From Pomacea canaliculata (taxonomy: Eukaryota; Mollusca; Gastropoda; Architaenioglossa; Ampullariidae): a stretch of DNA of 64,000 nt. The stretch covers positions 25,062,158-25,126,157 of the forward strand of contig NC_037597.1 in NCBI RefSeq assembly GCF_003073045.1, in the 5' to 3' direction. Numbering within the stretch: position 1 is the first letter of the stretch; each line of letters opens with the position of its first letter. Below are positions 26,331 through 39,131 of this stretch, one piece after another. A program made the translations under genes and the position numbers. The notes under the pieces were generated by a model. That model ran no database searches, was not told the DNA's origin, and worked only from the letters and a program-made list of their open reading frames with translations.

Positions 26331-26378
26331 ATTTGTATAGCGCTTTTTTCCCACCATTATAGGCAGGCTCAAAGCGCA
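26331..26378 (+). repeat. Dispersed-repeat 3' tail motif (TATAGCGC ... TCAAAGCGC)
   Basis: The pair 'TATAGCGCTTTT' and 'GCTCAAAGCGC' resembles a motif widely scattered at the 3' ends of retroelements in aquatic animal genomes. Its identity here is a resemblance only. Confidence 0.35.
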
Positions 26379-28673
26379 TACTAAAAAGAAAAACACACAG
26401 ACATAATAAGAATGGAAAAAAAACAGTTGTAGAGTCACTATATATATATATGTATGTATTTTGGTGCCCTCTGAGACGGTAACGTCAGCTCCAATGCTGT
26501 ACCCTTCTCGCTCCCAACACACATAAATACGTGCTGAGAGGAAAATTGAAGGCAATGGTTGTACAATAAATTACAGATCTGTCGAAAACATATATACATC
26601 TCTTTGCATATCTACGTACGAGTGTCTGTAAATCTGAGCGCATTCATTCTGTTTATATTGATTTGTTTTAATAGACTAATCGACTCTGCACAGTTCCTGT
26701 TATTCTCAGGAGCTCTGTTTATCCCATGCTGTCTGTTGTTTTACTGTAGCACTCTAGTCGTGTACTGAGTTATGTCTTTGTTTATAGAGAGTCGGCGTTG
26801 AAACCACGAACTAAAATATACGTGATCCGTGGTCGAACGGCGCCAGAACTGTCCCTGTCTCACCCGCTACTGGCTACTGGGTCTATTAATTGTTCACACC
26901 CGAAACCGCAAATTTGCCTGAGCCACTTAATGGGGAAACAATGACCAGACAGGGCGGGGTGGATGTGTCCAGTGGCGCCACTTAGGCTGGGAAATGGGGT
27001 GGATGGTTCTGGAACGTTCGACGGTAGAGACGATAAGGGGTGTAGCTTTACAGTTGAGAGAGGCTTTTTAGCTTTGGAAGTGAGAGTGGAGAGACGGGCA
27101 GGCCAGCCGCCGAGTGAAACTCTGAATAAAAACTACAGTTATGCGGCGAGCCGGCAATGTCGATCTTTGTTGTTTTCTTGTACAGTACTAGCCCACCCCT
27201 ACGTAGCCGTCATCACTAACTGTCCAAGAAGATATGCATTTCTTAATCCATTAAAGGAACACATAAGTCTTACATAAGTCTTTCTAATTTACCTTCCCCA
27301 ACCACCGTTGTCTCTATAATTATAATGAAAGACAGATTTTAATAAAATCATTTCAAGAATGAGGACTCAATACCCCCCTTTAATTCTAGAGATACATTCC
27401 TACAAACAACAAATACAGAAAGAGGTCAGAATCGTGACGGCACTCAGAAAGACAAACAAATGGGACGCGAAGACGAAAAATCGAAAAAAAAGTTTATTTC
27501 AAAGCGCAAACAATTTAAGTATAGAAACGTTAATATAATAGGTAAGAAAATAACATCATTAACAGAATTGCATGCACATTTCTACTAACATGTAAACACT
27601 TGATAGTTTATAAATATCAAGGCTCTCAATAAAGTTATGCGTGATATTTAGCAAAAATACCTGAACGTCGATATCTAAAATTGTTGTAGCATGCTCTACC
27701 GTAAATATAACGTAAATATAAATGTGAAAAATCGTTTATAAACACCACAACATCAGATATGATTATGACAAATTCAAAAAGGCTTTAAGTTAAATATAAT
27801 TATTTGTTTTTAAAATGCAATAAAATGCTGCTGTGTTAATAATGACAACCGCAGTCGAGAAAAGAGAAAAGGGAGGTAAAGATTAGCAGGAGGGGAGAAA
27901 CTCTGTAAACGTCAAGCTAGCAAACATGGCGCCGATCAGCCGAATAGCAAGGTCTTTCTGTATGCGTGACTGTACTGTCTACCACACTTCTATATTACTC
28001 TAAAACTTGGCTTTAAATTAAATTATTCATGTGATAATTAAATGCATCCTGGCAGCCACGCAAAGTTTTCGGCTCTAATAAGTTGAAGGTCACACTATCA
28101 TTGCCTTGAAAGATACTTTTATTCCACTTTTGAAAATCTACTGGTACGCTAGTAAGATCCATTTTAAGTATACGAGGAGGGGTTTTCATAGACGTAAAAA
28201 AAAAATGTTTCCACGTGAATGTAGTTTGCTTAGCTACCTTTTTTTTAATATAAAAATGCCGTTCAAATTTGAGCAAAATTTTAGTGAATGAGAAGATGGG
28301 AGAATGAAATGAATGTGCCAAATTTACTTGAATTAAAACGGAAAGATCATTGAGATGAATGCTGTAGCATTTCAGGAAGCAATGTATCTTAAAGTGAGCT
28401 TTTGTGTCCATTAAAAGTAGCAGTATATGAGCTAACTTGTTTGAGTGCTTCATGATTGTTGTTGGTTTGTTTGTAGTTTTTTTGTTTTGTTTTGTTTTGC
28501 TTTGTTTGTTTTTGTATTTGTTTTGTTTTGGTGTTCTTGTATTGACTTGTGCCATTCTTTCCACCGCCTACTCTGGCTCAACACGTACGCTTTAGGTCCC
28601 GCCAGTATATATTACGGAAAGAAAGAAAAAGGGAAGAAGGGGGGGGTGAAGAAAGAAAGAGAAAGAATTTCAC
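26379..28673. other. Intergenic sequence, no gene supported
   Basis: No coding exon was recognised. A 183-codon minus-strand open frame at 28013-28564 is low-complexity (Lys/Asn/Thr-rich start) with no family match and is probably chance in AT-rich DNA. A GTTTT-rich run lies near 28480-28530. Confidence 0.5.
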
Positions 28674-28679
28674 TTTATT
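28674..28679 (-). terminator. Poly(A) signal AATAAA of the 4-TM gene
   Basis: An AATAAA hexamer on the minus strand lies about 225 bp beyond the stop codon of the claudin-like gene, a plausible 3' UTR length. Confidence 0.5.
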
Positions 28680-28902
28680 AAATGCATGGCTGAATCCTTA
28701 AAAAGACCAGCAATGTGAGAAAGTTTGTACCCCTTTTCCCTAGAATAACTTCCCTCATTTCGTCTTTTTTTCTGTTAACAGTATCAGGATGCAAGGCCAG
28801 TGAGTAGGAACTGCGGCAGTCTGCCCAATCGGCTAAAACGTTAGACCGTTGCTGGCTGATACGGAAGGCGAGCTGGTGGTCAGGGTGCGATGCCCGTCCC
28901 GT

Positions 28903-31900
28903 TCATCGGCCCATATGCTGCAGCACACTCATGATCCCAGCAATGAAGATCAGGACCGTCCCAGCGATGGCCACGCCCATGGACCAGCCGACCTCGTAGC
29001 CTGCTCCCTCGTACTTTGTGCCGAAAATGATGTAGCCGATCACCATGGCGATGACTGATACATATAGGAGAAATGATGTTATCAGCAGTAACACAATGGG
29101 AGGAAGAAGAAGAGGAACCAGTCCGCAGTGGTAGTCGTAATAGAACTAGTAACAAAAGTCATTAAATAGTCGTAATAGTAGTCGTAGTCGTGGTAGGCAA
29201 CAGTAGCAGGAACAGTAGTCTTTCCCTGAATTAAAAAAGCATCTCGCGTGCGAAACTCACCTGCCCCAAAGATGAAGAATATAGTGGCCAGTAGCGCCTC
29301 CCTGCGGCGGCATCCGTTCACAAAGCAGTAGAGCAGCAGAATGAGAAATGCCAGCAAAACGGCGATCAGCCCGATGCACTCCATCGCCTGGGTGGCCTTG
29401 TGGAAGTCTGCGTGATGGATAAAATCATGGACAAAAAAGTGACACCCTTGAGTCATTGCTGACATAGCACTCTGACTGGTTCCAGCAAAGTAAATTCATG
29501 GTTTAATACAAATTGTAGATGTATATGTTAATTAACAGAGTGGTCCAAGCTGGGCTCGGATCAATGGCACAAACGTGAATGACGACTAAAAAAGTCAAAC
29601 TTCAGGCCTCAGCTTATAACTGTTATTTTTTATGCTTCACTCTCAAGCATAAAACAAAATAGGGACACAAGGACCACTGCAACGGAACTAACTGAATAAA
29701 AGTGTGCTGTGATATTTAAGTGCTCATGCTAACAGCTTTTTGAGACTGTAAGATGAAGAGAATGAATGAGAGAGGACATGCCTCAATGAAAATAGAAAAC
29801 ACACAGACCATGAATCGAGACTTGACTAGACAGGTCATTTAGAGAAGAGGTGGCCAACCCAGCGGCTAACAAAGATCTTCAAAGAGAACACACATAAGTA
29901 CATCTGAAGACCATGCTTTAAGAAGCTAGAACACATACACACACATACGCCTCAAGAAATATAACATAAAAACATGTCGAGGAAATAAAAACAGAGAGAA
30001 CATACTTCAAAGCCATACATTCAGATATACAAAACACACGCAGAACATGCCTCGAGAGAAAAAGAACACATACAAAACATACCTGCGGTGAAAATTAGGC
30101 CAACACTAAAACATAATTTATGCACGGTGATCAAGCCCATCTGGCACACGGGAACTTGGGATCTGTGACATATTACAGTAGGTCCGTTGGGGCTGAATAT
30201 ATGCAAATAAGTATACTCTACCAAATGTCACAGGAATACTTTTTCTGAAAATTTCCCACAGGATGGTAAGGAAATATGGGTCAATGGGAGCTTTACATCG
30301 AGACTAAATATAATGAGGAATGTTTAGTTCGCTTGACCGAGAAAGCGTTTCTCGTGATACGGAAGTCGGCATGATGTAGAAGTTGATGTGGTAAGGAAGT
30401 TGATATGGAAAGGGATGCAAGCTTTACACCATTGTGCCACACAGCTGTATTGACCCTTCTTCTCGGCTCTGTTACTTGCGATAAACGTAGTGTTCCTTTC
30501 TTTTTTGAGGTGATAGGGGCAAGGACCGGTTTGAAAAGAGGGAGTGCATCGTTACTGTTCTTCATGGTCATCTTGTTTGTTTGTCTGCCTTTTAAGACTT
30601 TACTGCACGCTCGCCCAACTCCACCTTTTCCTCGATTTACACACTAACAGTAACCTGCCCCTCGGCAGTTCTTGAAAGTTATAATTAGTTCCAGCATCAG
30701 TCTTCATAGGTGCACGCCCTTCAGCATGTTTCACGTATGCAAGTCGCATCGAAAGAACAGCTGTAGGGGTGACCTGCTTACTCATTACCTGGGCGGAGTG
30801 ACATAAAGCAGATGAAATACTAGGACTAACAAAATGAAAGTGGTGATTTTCGCTACCAAATAAAGAATCAAACTATTTTCATAGTGGCATGCTCAGACCA
30901 TAAAGAGAATGAGAATCGGACTTGACTTTAGAGGTGTATGGTTTAAGACCCGCTGAGCCCTGTGATTGTAAAAAAAAAAAATTCTCCCTCAACCCATCTA
31001 GCCGATTCTTGAAACATTTATCGGCATCGTGCTAGTCGTGTATGTATGTATAATTTATTTACTCGACAAGTGTGTGTAAGACAACATTGGGATTTAAATT
31101 AGGGGGTTTGTGTTGGAGTTTTAATGCTGGTTTTCATCTTGGCAAAATGAAAAGATAAAACGTTTGGCTGAGATCAAGGTTTGGAAGTGGGCAAACTTCT
31201 GTCGTAAACTGCTAATATATGGACAAGACAAGGCACACGACGAGAAAAGGCCTCTATGAAAGAAAACTCTCATAACAATTTACAGCAAAACAAGAGCCGA
31301 TAAGAAGTGTAAGAATTAATAAATTCATTACCTCTGAAAAATGATAATTTTAAAAAGGGAAGAAGAAATGTTGGAAGGATGTTGATGGATGGGTTGTTAG
31401 TAGGTGGCCAAGCTGCAACAGTTGTTTCACAGTTCACCATGGTTAGTTTTGTTTTTGTTTTTCTTGAGTGTAAATGTGTAGTTTTTTTCCTTTCTTGGTT
31501 TTTGTCTTCATCCAGTCTGTGCATTGTAGCACCTCTTACAATGAAATGCTTCTTTACCTATAGGTGCTAAGATTGGGTCCAGATTACCAGGAGAGAAGGT
31601 CTGCTGAAGGAAGATGCAAAAATGTTTTATAGTTAGGCAAGTTCACCGGGGAACTTTCTGGTGCACAGCACGAGCAGTTCCTGACCTCGAAACAGTATGC
31701 TTCACTGGAATGCACTCTCACAGTGCCAAGCACACAGCTGTTTCATGTGACAGATTTGGAGAAAACATTCACAGACAACATGGAACGCATCCTGTACATG
31801 GATAAAGTGGTAGGAAAATTAATAATTCAGTTTGAAAGCAAGATGAAACATCTGCTAATATGACAGTTATTTGAACAAAATGGTGAGGGGTCTCTTCCTC

Positions 31901-34420
31901 AATTTACTTCTGAACTTCATGTTGAAATAAAACACGTGATCCTTTGCAAATCATCCAGCACATAAGAATGGGAAATTGATGAAACTGAACGATGAGTTAT
32001 GTTGACTTAAAGCCATTTATTACTATGAATAAAGACACATTGCTCAGTCTGTCTGGATGTTTACTGACCGTGTGGCTGCTGTGACCGAATGGCAAAAGCA
32101 GAGAAAGTCTGCTTTTGCAAGCAAAGTTTTGTAGTTAGTGCGTTTTGACTGGTTTAAACATTCAGTTTCCAGAGTCCGTGATGCCAATCTTTCTCATCGG
32201 TGTAATTTCCAGGATCTACTAGTTCTAATTGAGCAATATAAACCTGTAAATGTCAATCAGGGGTGAAGGGCTCTGTAATCGCTCTTATTAGAACATAATA
32301 CTGTAGTTGGTTGAAATGCCATGATTTACAACTCTGGCACATTTAGTTTGAGTTTTGCGCGTGTTTGTTCCTTACAAGCTCAGACTTCTCTTTAGTGCAG
32401 TAAATGAATGACCTGAAGACAACTCGACCACTCCCAAGACCAACTCGACCACGCCCAAACCAAATCCTACTTCTACCAAAAGAGGAATAGAACACGACCT
32501 ACAGACAACACGACAATGGATGACAACAAAAGTTGTGTTCACGCCAAATGTTGACGACCATGCATGCCATAAATTCTTTGAGCACTGTAGCTACTCGGGA
32601 TAAAACTAGTGTTTTTGCATTAATTTGTCACATAAATCAAGCTTACTTTGGATTCACAAGGCTAAACATCATTTGGCCATAAAATTGAAATGTATGAGTT
32701 GCATTTATGTATATTAGGGATGGGAGGGTCAGATAGGTAAACACTGCATGACTGAGTAGTGTGAATGTCAGTGGTAAACATCAGCAGCTTGCTTGTGAAA
32801 ATAGCTTCTGACGCACTGCCCACTCATCTAGTCAGCCCCCGCCCCGCGTCCAGCATGGCGTACGTGTAGCTGGGAGCCAGAGGAGTGGGGCCAGCGGCGA
32901 TCTTGAAGGGCCAGCCGTTGAGCCACTTCCGAAACTGAGCTGGCAGGCCGGGCGCGGCATTGTTTTGCGGCACAACTGTATCTCTGTTTTGGATTGAGCT
33001 CGTTGTGCATATGACTTCTGTGACTCATTTTGTGTACAAGTCATGCAACACAACAATGGCAACCACATTAGTGGTGGTGATGGGGCGGGGGGAGGGGAAA
33101 ATGGGGAGTAAGGGATGGACATTCAATGAAGATCTAATAGCAATGTGCTACACAGTCAGCAAATGTGAGACTTTACAAAAGAGAGAAGGTGCTACTATAT
33201 CACGAGATTCAGGTGTGGGCACCCTAGCCAACTCCTTTGCGCGACTGCGGGTCTTTTTGGCTGGAAAAATTTTCCCTCCCCTCAGTCAGCAGCTGCCTGG
33301 TAGGAAAAGATACCTGGCTTATCTTTGGAGGTAACGACGGCGGAAAGTAGAGGGCTGAACTCCTGTCGTTTTAATGGCTCACCCTAGAAACGGTGAACCA
33401 GTTATGTTCATTGCCCCAAGTGCACAGAAAGCGCTACTTCTTGGTCATTTCTTGGCCGCTTTTTAACTTCGTCTTTACCCCCTATCCGCCCTCTCTACAC
33501 ATATACAGATAAATACATTAAATGAAGTGTTCAAGTCAGATGAAAGTCGGAAACAGGTGCAAGGAAGGGAAAATGGAAAAGAAGGTGAGGATTGATTCGC
33601 CTCCTTTTCACGTCGAATCTCACAATCGAAAATCCCTAATCCAAAGTCTGTCACTGTCACGCCTATAGAAAACTTGACCACAGAGAGGGCGGGGAGGAAA
33701 ATCGTGATGAAATGTGGTAGGGGATAGATGGTACTTCCGCCAGAACAAGAACTGTGAAACGGGTTTCCTGTATCAGATGCGCCATCCAAGCAACCCACAA
33801 AAAGCCATCATATGTCTACCATTCTGCTTCCAGCAGACTAATACAAAATGAATGGCGTTACCTGGACTATCTACTGGTTTCTTTGATTTCAGTGCATTTA
33901 CAGGGACAAAGAACCACCAACCTCGACAATAAAAGCAATAAAACATAAAACATAGCTCATATATAAAAATAAAACAATAGTCGTCTCAATGCTTTCTTAA
34001 GTTTCTTGGTGCCCATCAGAAATAGAACACCTGGGTGGCTTTTGTACACGTAAACTGTATTAAAAGAGAACAATTAATACCTGTAGCAAAACACTCAAGG
34101 CTGTAATAAACAAAACTCTAATAATTAGTAAAAACTCGTTTAAACCCATGCAAAATGCATCATGCTTGTTTGTTTTCTTCTAGGTAAGACGAAGGACCTA
34201 TAAAAAAGTTACCTGGAAGATTTCTTTGGGACAGTCTGCCGGAAGCGCAGCCGTGGCCAACGCAGCTCTTCAAGCCCCATAACCCTATAGAACTCTGCCG
34301 GTAAGGCACAACAACCCAAGAATCTGTTGCAAACCCGACGACGAAGAGGAGCACTCCGAGGGTGAGACAAATCAGGGCTATCTTCAGCCATGTTGAAATC
34401 GCTGAAAAGCTTGCCGGCAT
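28903..34420 (-). CDS. Claudin/PMP22-superfamily four-helix membrane protein, 3 exons
   Basis: Coding exons 34213-34420, 29261-29407 and 28903-29054 join in phases 1 and 1 to give 168 aa. Four hydrophobic helices lie at about residues 12-32, 80-98, 110-128 and 145-163. The first extracellular loop carries the superfamily signature: a Trp after helix 1 (W35), then GLWGLKSC, then a second Cys about four residues on. A basic CRRRE turn follows helix 2 and the C-terminal tail is very short. The ATG has A at -3, and no ATG lies upstream in frame nearby. By family knowledge such proteins act in cell junctions, membrane organisation or as channel subunits; I cannot assign a subfamily. The 4.8-kb first intron holds a SINE relic and a GC-rich exon-like segment. 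Confidence 0.85.
30895..30975 (+). repeat. tRNA-derived SINE relic
   Basis: A degenerate B box (GGTTTAAGACC) lies downstream of an A-box-like stretch at tRNA spacing and is followed by a short A tail. It sits in intron 1 of the 4-TM gene. Confidence 0.4.
31633..31863 (+). other. Open frame of about 75 codons without start codon
   Basis: A plus-strand frame from after a TAG to a TGA reads plausibly (for example TDLEKTFTDNMERILYMDKV) but has no ATG near its start, and I recognise no family. It could be a decayed mobile-element fragment, a stray exon or chance. It lies antisense in intron 1 of the 4-TM gene. Confidence 0.2.
32824..32975 (-). other. GC-rich exon-like segment in intron 1 of the 4-TM gene
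   Basis: On the minus strand an AG at 32976-32977 is followed by 152 bp that stay open to a TGA. They encode about 50 residues (PQNNAAPGLPAQFRKWLNGW, then PFKIAAGPTPLAPSYTYAML). G+C and third-position G/C are far above the surrounding DNA, as in the neighbouring real exons. If spliced from exon 1 of the 4-TM gene the phase fits (G plus TT). The acceptor lacks a good pyrimidine tract and I know no matching family. It may be an alternative last exon, the end of another gene, or a relic. Confidence 0.35.
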
Positions 34421-35969
34421 TTTGGTTGCGGAGGTAGAAACCGGTAGCTCTCGCTTCTTCTCAAGTTTGTGCAAGCTCGCTTGTGCAACTTCTCCTCACC
34501 AAACCTCGCCTTTTTGAGGCTCGCAGACTCCAAACCGTTATAGACTCTTCCAAAAGTTCTTCTTTCAGTTTCACTCCACTATACTCAGCAAAAGTCTTCG
34601 TATTTTCAAAGCCCAAGGAATTTTTTGTGTGCCTTAAAAATGAGTTTGAAATAAAAGATGAGCGATTATTCTGTTGTTTCAAGGCAGGCAGAGGTAATAC
34701 CGGCAGCAGATTGCGAAACAGCTACACACAAGTCGTCGACAACAGGAAAAGCAAGTTTGATGAGCACAGCACCGGCGCAGGCTTCAGCAACTTTGGTGCT
34801 CACACCAACAGGCGGGTCGTCTGCGCCTGCTGCTGCGTGGGCTGGTCGGCGTGTAGTGCAGTCAGGAGATTGGCCCTGCCCACTGTACCAGAAAGAGAGG
34901 GTGTGTGGTGTAAGAGAGAATGTGATCAGAAATGCTCATCTCTGCGTGTGTGTGTGTGTGAATAGGAGGGGATCTGAAGCAGTGCGTGTGTGTTCATTCG
35001 TCTTGATTCTGTGTGTGTGTGCGCGCGAGAGCGAACGAGTTAGTGACGCATAAATATGATTAAGTGTATATAGATATGTTTGTGTGTTTATGTATGCTTA
35101 TAAATGTAAATATGTGTGTGAGAGAGAGGGGGAAAGAGAAAAAGCAACAGTAACACGCTTATTATCGTTATCATGCAGTATGCTGAGCAACGGTTGCTAA
35201 CCCCTTTTTTTGTGCTGGCAGTGGCATAAAGAAATGCCGCACTCTTAGACTTGGAGGCCAATCATGCACAGAATTGGAGCTTGGGAAAGAGGGGGGGGGG
35301 AAGACGAGAGGAAGATGGTAGGTAAGTTATTTCATGTTGGTTACGAACTGTAGTTGTCTCCACCTTTTACCTTGGAATTGGCGATGGAAAAAAACCTTGT
35401 GTGTACAGCTGCTGATGAAGGCGAGTGCTGTATGACGCAATGTGGCCGCAGCACCACCTGGTTGCAAAACTGCGAAAAGATTCTGCTAATAGATAAGAGG
35501 ATGTAGAAATCCTGAAAAATGTGCTCGGGAAAGGAAAAGAAATCCTCATATGCAAGAATGAAAGAATGCACCCACTTTACCCAAAGTAGGCAGTCCTAAC
35601 GATAAGTAAATGTACAAGCTTCCATTGCCTAATGGCTGCATGGGCAGTCAACAGTAGGTGATTCACTGTTCACAGTTCCTAAGCTGCTGCATCTGGAAGG
35701 TGGAGTCCAGCCCTCTCCTTTCCTCACCTTCTAACTTTCCTGATAAACCGGGTACTTATAAGCTGGGTGGGCCGTACAGAGTCTTCCAAAGGCGAGTCTT
35801 GAGCAGGATTTTCAAGCTGAAGGCTACATCATTCTGATGACTGGCCTGTTGCTTTGAGCATCAGAGGTAACAATCTGTTAGTCTGCTCATTAAATGAGGG
35901 AAGTGAAAACGGATAGTGTGAGGACCAGTTTCCTTCGCCGCCTACTGCAAATGGTTTAATGTGGAGATA

Positions 35970-36205
35970 TGGGAAACATGTGGTTAGAGCGCATTGCGTC
36001 CGAACAGAGAGGTGAGTCGGTTTGATACCCGTCTAGCACAGTAAATTCCCCTCGGTCGACTCAGCTGGCTTGAATGGGTACCATAGTCAACAGAAGGTTG
36101 GGGAAGGTAAGGCAGCAAGGGAGAGGAGATGGGCACCGCCCTCACTTAGATGACCCCGAGAAAAATGTATCTCACTCCCTAACGACCTTTACCTTATAGG
36201 TTTAT
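35970..36205 (+). repeat. tRNA-derived SINE
   Basis: TGTGGTTAGAGCGC fits an A box and CGGTTTGATACCCG a B box about 35 bp later, as in a tRNA head. A non-tRNA body of about 170 bp follows and ends near a CCTTTACCTTATAGG tail. There is no coding content. Confidence 0.6.
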
Positions 36206-36408
36206 GCTAATGGCAGTCCAAGTCCCACATTCTTATTGTATATTCTTATAATGATGTAAGATGATGCCAAGGAGTTTGCACGTGTAATTTTATGTTTTCC
36301 AGTCTCTAGTATCTAAAGATTCCTATCTCCTTTGAACTGGTTAAGTGATTTGGAAACGCTTAGAACGGCTGGGGCCTCCAACGTACGAGGGAAGAAATAT
36401 ATACTTAA

Positions 36409-36455
36409 TGACAGACAGACAGACAGACAGACGGACGGACGGACGGACGGACGGA
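36409..36455. repeat. Compound tetranucleotide microsatellite (GACA)n(GACG)n
   Basis: About five to six GACA units are followed by about six GACG units. Confidence 0.95.
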
Positions 36456-37432
36456 AAATCAGAAATCAGACACGGACAATCAGACACGGACAATCAGACA
36501 GACAATGACATTGCAGATTTCTTTCTTTGTTTTTGTGTTAAACAAACGAATTCGATCACAGTTTGCCTTCTGTGAGACCTTTTGAGAGGGGCTCAGAACA
36601 GGTCCGCCTGGCTCACTTACACCACTATTTCTGCATATCACTATGTCCACTCAACGACTGGTCACAGTTAACAGAGAGAGAGAGAGGAGAGAAAGGAAGA
36701 AAAAGGGAAGAATATGTGTGTATGTGACAGAGAGTTAGAAATTACAACTCTGTATTTACAAGGGTAGCAGAATAAGCAAACATCAAGATTTTTTTTTTAT
36801 TTTTTTTAACATCTAGCCCTCGAATGGCCTCGATCTAAGCAGAGAGAGAGAGAAGAAGGAGAAAGAGCTATATGTAAGGTAGTGTGTTGATCTAGGATGT
36901 CGATCTTTGCCTGCATGTTGAATGTTACATGTACGAACAAAACGTATTACAGTAAACAGGAAACTGAGCTCACCCAGTACCGGTAGTCGCTGAACATTGT
37001 ACCTGCATTCCCTTGACTTCATGTCAAAGCGACTTCATGTCTTGACACATAACGCGCGCGCATGTATGTGTGTGTTAGAGGAGATCCACGGCATCTTTAA
37101 ACAAGCCTAGTCAAGGTTAATTTCTTTATAATGTTCGTTAATTTTGTTACCTTTAATTTTGTAACTAACTACGTCAAATTCCTACACCGACTGAGAGACT
37201 AATTAGTGTATTCAAAGTAAAAAAATTTTACTTTTTGTCTATACTAACGTAGATATTTATAGAATGTATCGTTTTACAGGATTACGCTGGGGCAAATGGA
37301 ACCACATGTGCTAGCTACTTCACTCTCGTAGTCGAGCTCTGAGACCCTACTTGAGGGAGACCAGCGAAGCGGAGCTGTGGTAGCTCGGTCGTTCCCTGAC
37401 TTGAGCAAGACTGGCTTTTGGCTTGAACTGAA

Positions 37433-37705
37433 TTGTCCGCCTCTCTCTTTCTCGAGTGTTACAAGCGGGAGCTATTTATTGCCCAATTTGCCCTCATATG
37501 CACTTCAAGTGGTATTCCCTTTCTGTGCTATGGAGAAAGTCGCATTGATTCGTATGTTGTAATACGCCAGCTCAACAGTAAGATTAATAGTGTTGATTTT
37601 AAGGTTGTTGATAATGGCGTTGGAGTTCACTTTTCGGAAGACGAGTATGACTTTCGGAAAGACTTTCTGTCACAATTAGTAACTTTGTCAGAAAAGGTTG
37701 GTTGA
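37433..37705 (+). other. Unassigned 90-codon open frame
   Basis: An ATG-to-stop frame contains VDFKVVDNGVGV near its middle, which resembles the DxGxG motif of GHKL (MutL/Hsp90-type) ATPases, followed by an acidic-aromatic stretch. No N-box or other GHKL motif could be aligned with confidence, and no flanking exons were found. It may be a relic exon or chance. Confidence 0.2.
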
Positions 37706-37739
37706 TTTAGTTGGAGAGCGCTTCAACCTTGAGATGATT

Positions 37740-37913
37740 TCGCACTATGGAGGAGAGGAAAGAAGCCAGAGTACCCGGAGACAATTTAAACCCTGACGCC
37801 CAACCATCAGGCGTCCTGATACAAAGAGGGTACTGATACAAAATCTAAACCCAGGGCTTCTCACTGCAGTGGGGACAAGCGAATGCTATAACCACTACAC
37901 CACCGGGCGCCCG
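37740..37913 (-). repeat. tRNA-derived SINE (minus strand)
   Basis: On the minus strand GGTGGTGTAGTGGTTA fits the tRNA A box and GGGTTTAGATTT a degenerate B box about 45 bp on, with a non-tRNA body of about 100 bp behind it. Confidence 0.6.
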
Positions 37914-39131
37914 CACCTTGTCAGAAACCAAATTTGGATGCGGATATGACGTCAACAGAAAACGTTTTAATTTTGTGTGACTATAGAGGAATGGGCGTTT
38001 GTAATGACTGATCACTCCTTGTCGTTATTTAATGTTTAATGATCAATTTAACATTCTATGAGGAGGATATTAAAATGTTCGAAATTGAGGGACGGATTTC
38101 AGTAACTTGTCATTTATCTGTCACTCTGTGGAGTCTTCAGACTGTTTGCCTGATTGTGGTATAAAGGGAGATAACTTTTGTATTTTGCCACCTCAATGCA
38201 CTGGACATATTTTGCTTTCAATCTTCCCTGTTAATCTGCCTAAATGTTTACTATGTAGTAATAAGATTTAAAAAAAAAAAAAAACGATGTACAGCGAATT
38301 TTATCCTTGGGCTAAGCGCAAAGATTTGGTAAGCCAGCAGGCCGGTTTTGTTAAATGAAAAAACATGTATAGGCATAGTCTCACGCGTCAGGACGCTAAA
38401 TGTGTTGTGACATGTTTGTAGGCATTACGTATCTCAAATGGAGGGGTATTCACCCGGATTTGGGTAAATAGTATCTTGCACTAAGTTTTACACAACCATT
38501 AGAAAACAAAAATGGCCCCCCGCTATATAGTGTCGTTGTTGAAACCGCGATGCTGCATGTATACCTTGCTGCAGCACTTCCAGAATGGACGAATTGACGT
38601 CCGGGCTTGTGGTGGAAATTAGTACATTTCATTGTCCGAGTAAACAGTGCTCTCCTAACGCACAACTATACGTTCCGGTCTGATTTTTTCTGATAAGACA
38701 GCCGAAAACAAGACCAAAAGAAGAGACTTATTTGCTTCGCAGATATAGCCTGCTCTGTTTTATTTACTGCAGCTTCAGTACTATTCACATTAGTTCGTTG
38801 GGGGGTCCCATTGAGACCACACAGCATGTGCACACTGTTTGTAGTAATATGATGTTTTAGAGGAGTCTACATCATACAAAAAACACCTTCATATCTAACA
38901 TCAAAATTACATTGTTGCTAACTATATAACTGCACTCGCTGGAAAAAATCTAATCGCTGGCTTCCATTGTTCAGCCATCCATCATTTTCCCGAAATACAA
39001 ATATGACTGCCTAGACAGTTTCAAATACAGTTGTTCAAAAAGCAACAATACCGAGCACCCCCATTTTTTCCGGTATTAACAACGTAAATTGTTATTTACA
39101 AGTGTACTGGTCTAATACCGGCTCAAAATAT

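Larger units (their letters stand above)
34421..39131. other. Intergenic region between 4-TM gene and STIP1
   Basis: Contains SINEs, microsatellites and GT/GA-rich simple sequence but no gene I can support. Plus-strand open frames at 34483-34965 and 34658-35053 overlap the 4-TM promoter side and carry no recognised domain. Confidence 0.5.

Noticed and set aside
28013-28564. 183-codon minus-strand open frame
   Set aside because: Low-complexity Lys/Asn/Thr/Gln start and AT-driven composition, no domain, no splice partners.
34483-35053. Two overlapping plus-strand frames of 160 and 131 codons next to the 4-TM gene
   Set aside because: They overlap in different phases, end in GT-rich simple sequence (CVCVCV) and show no family signature. 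They are more likely chance in a GC-richer promoter flank.
36409-36455. CRISPR-like or regulatory array
   Set aside because: It is a plain GACA/GACG microsatellite without spacers.
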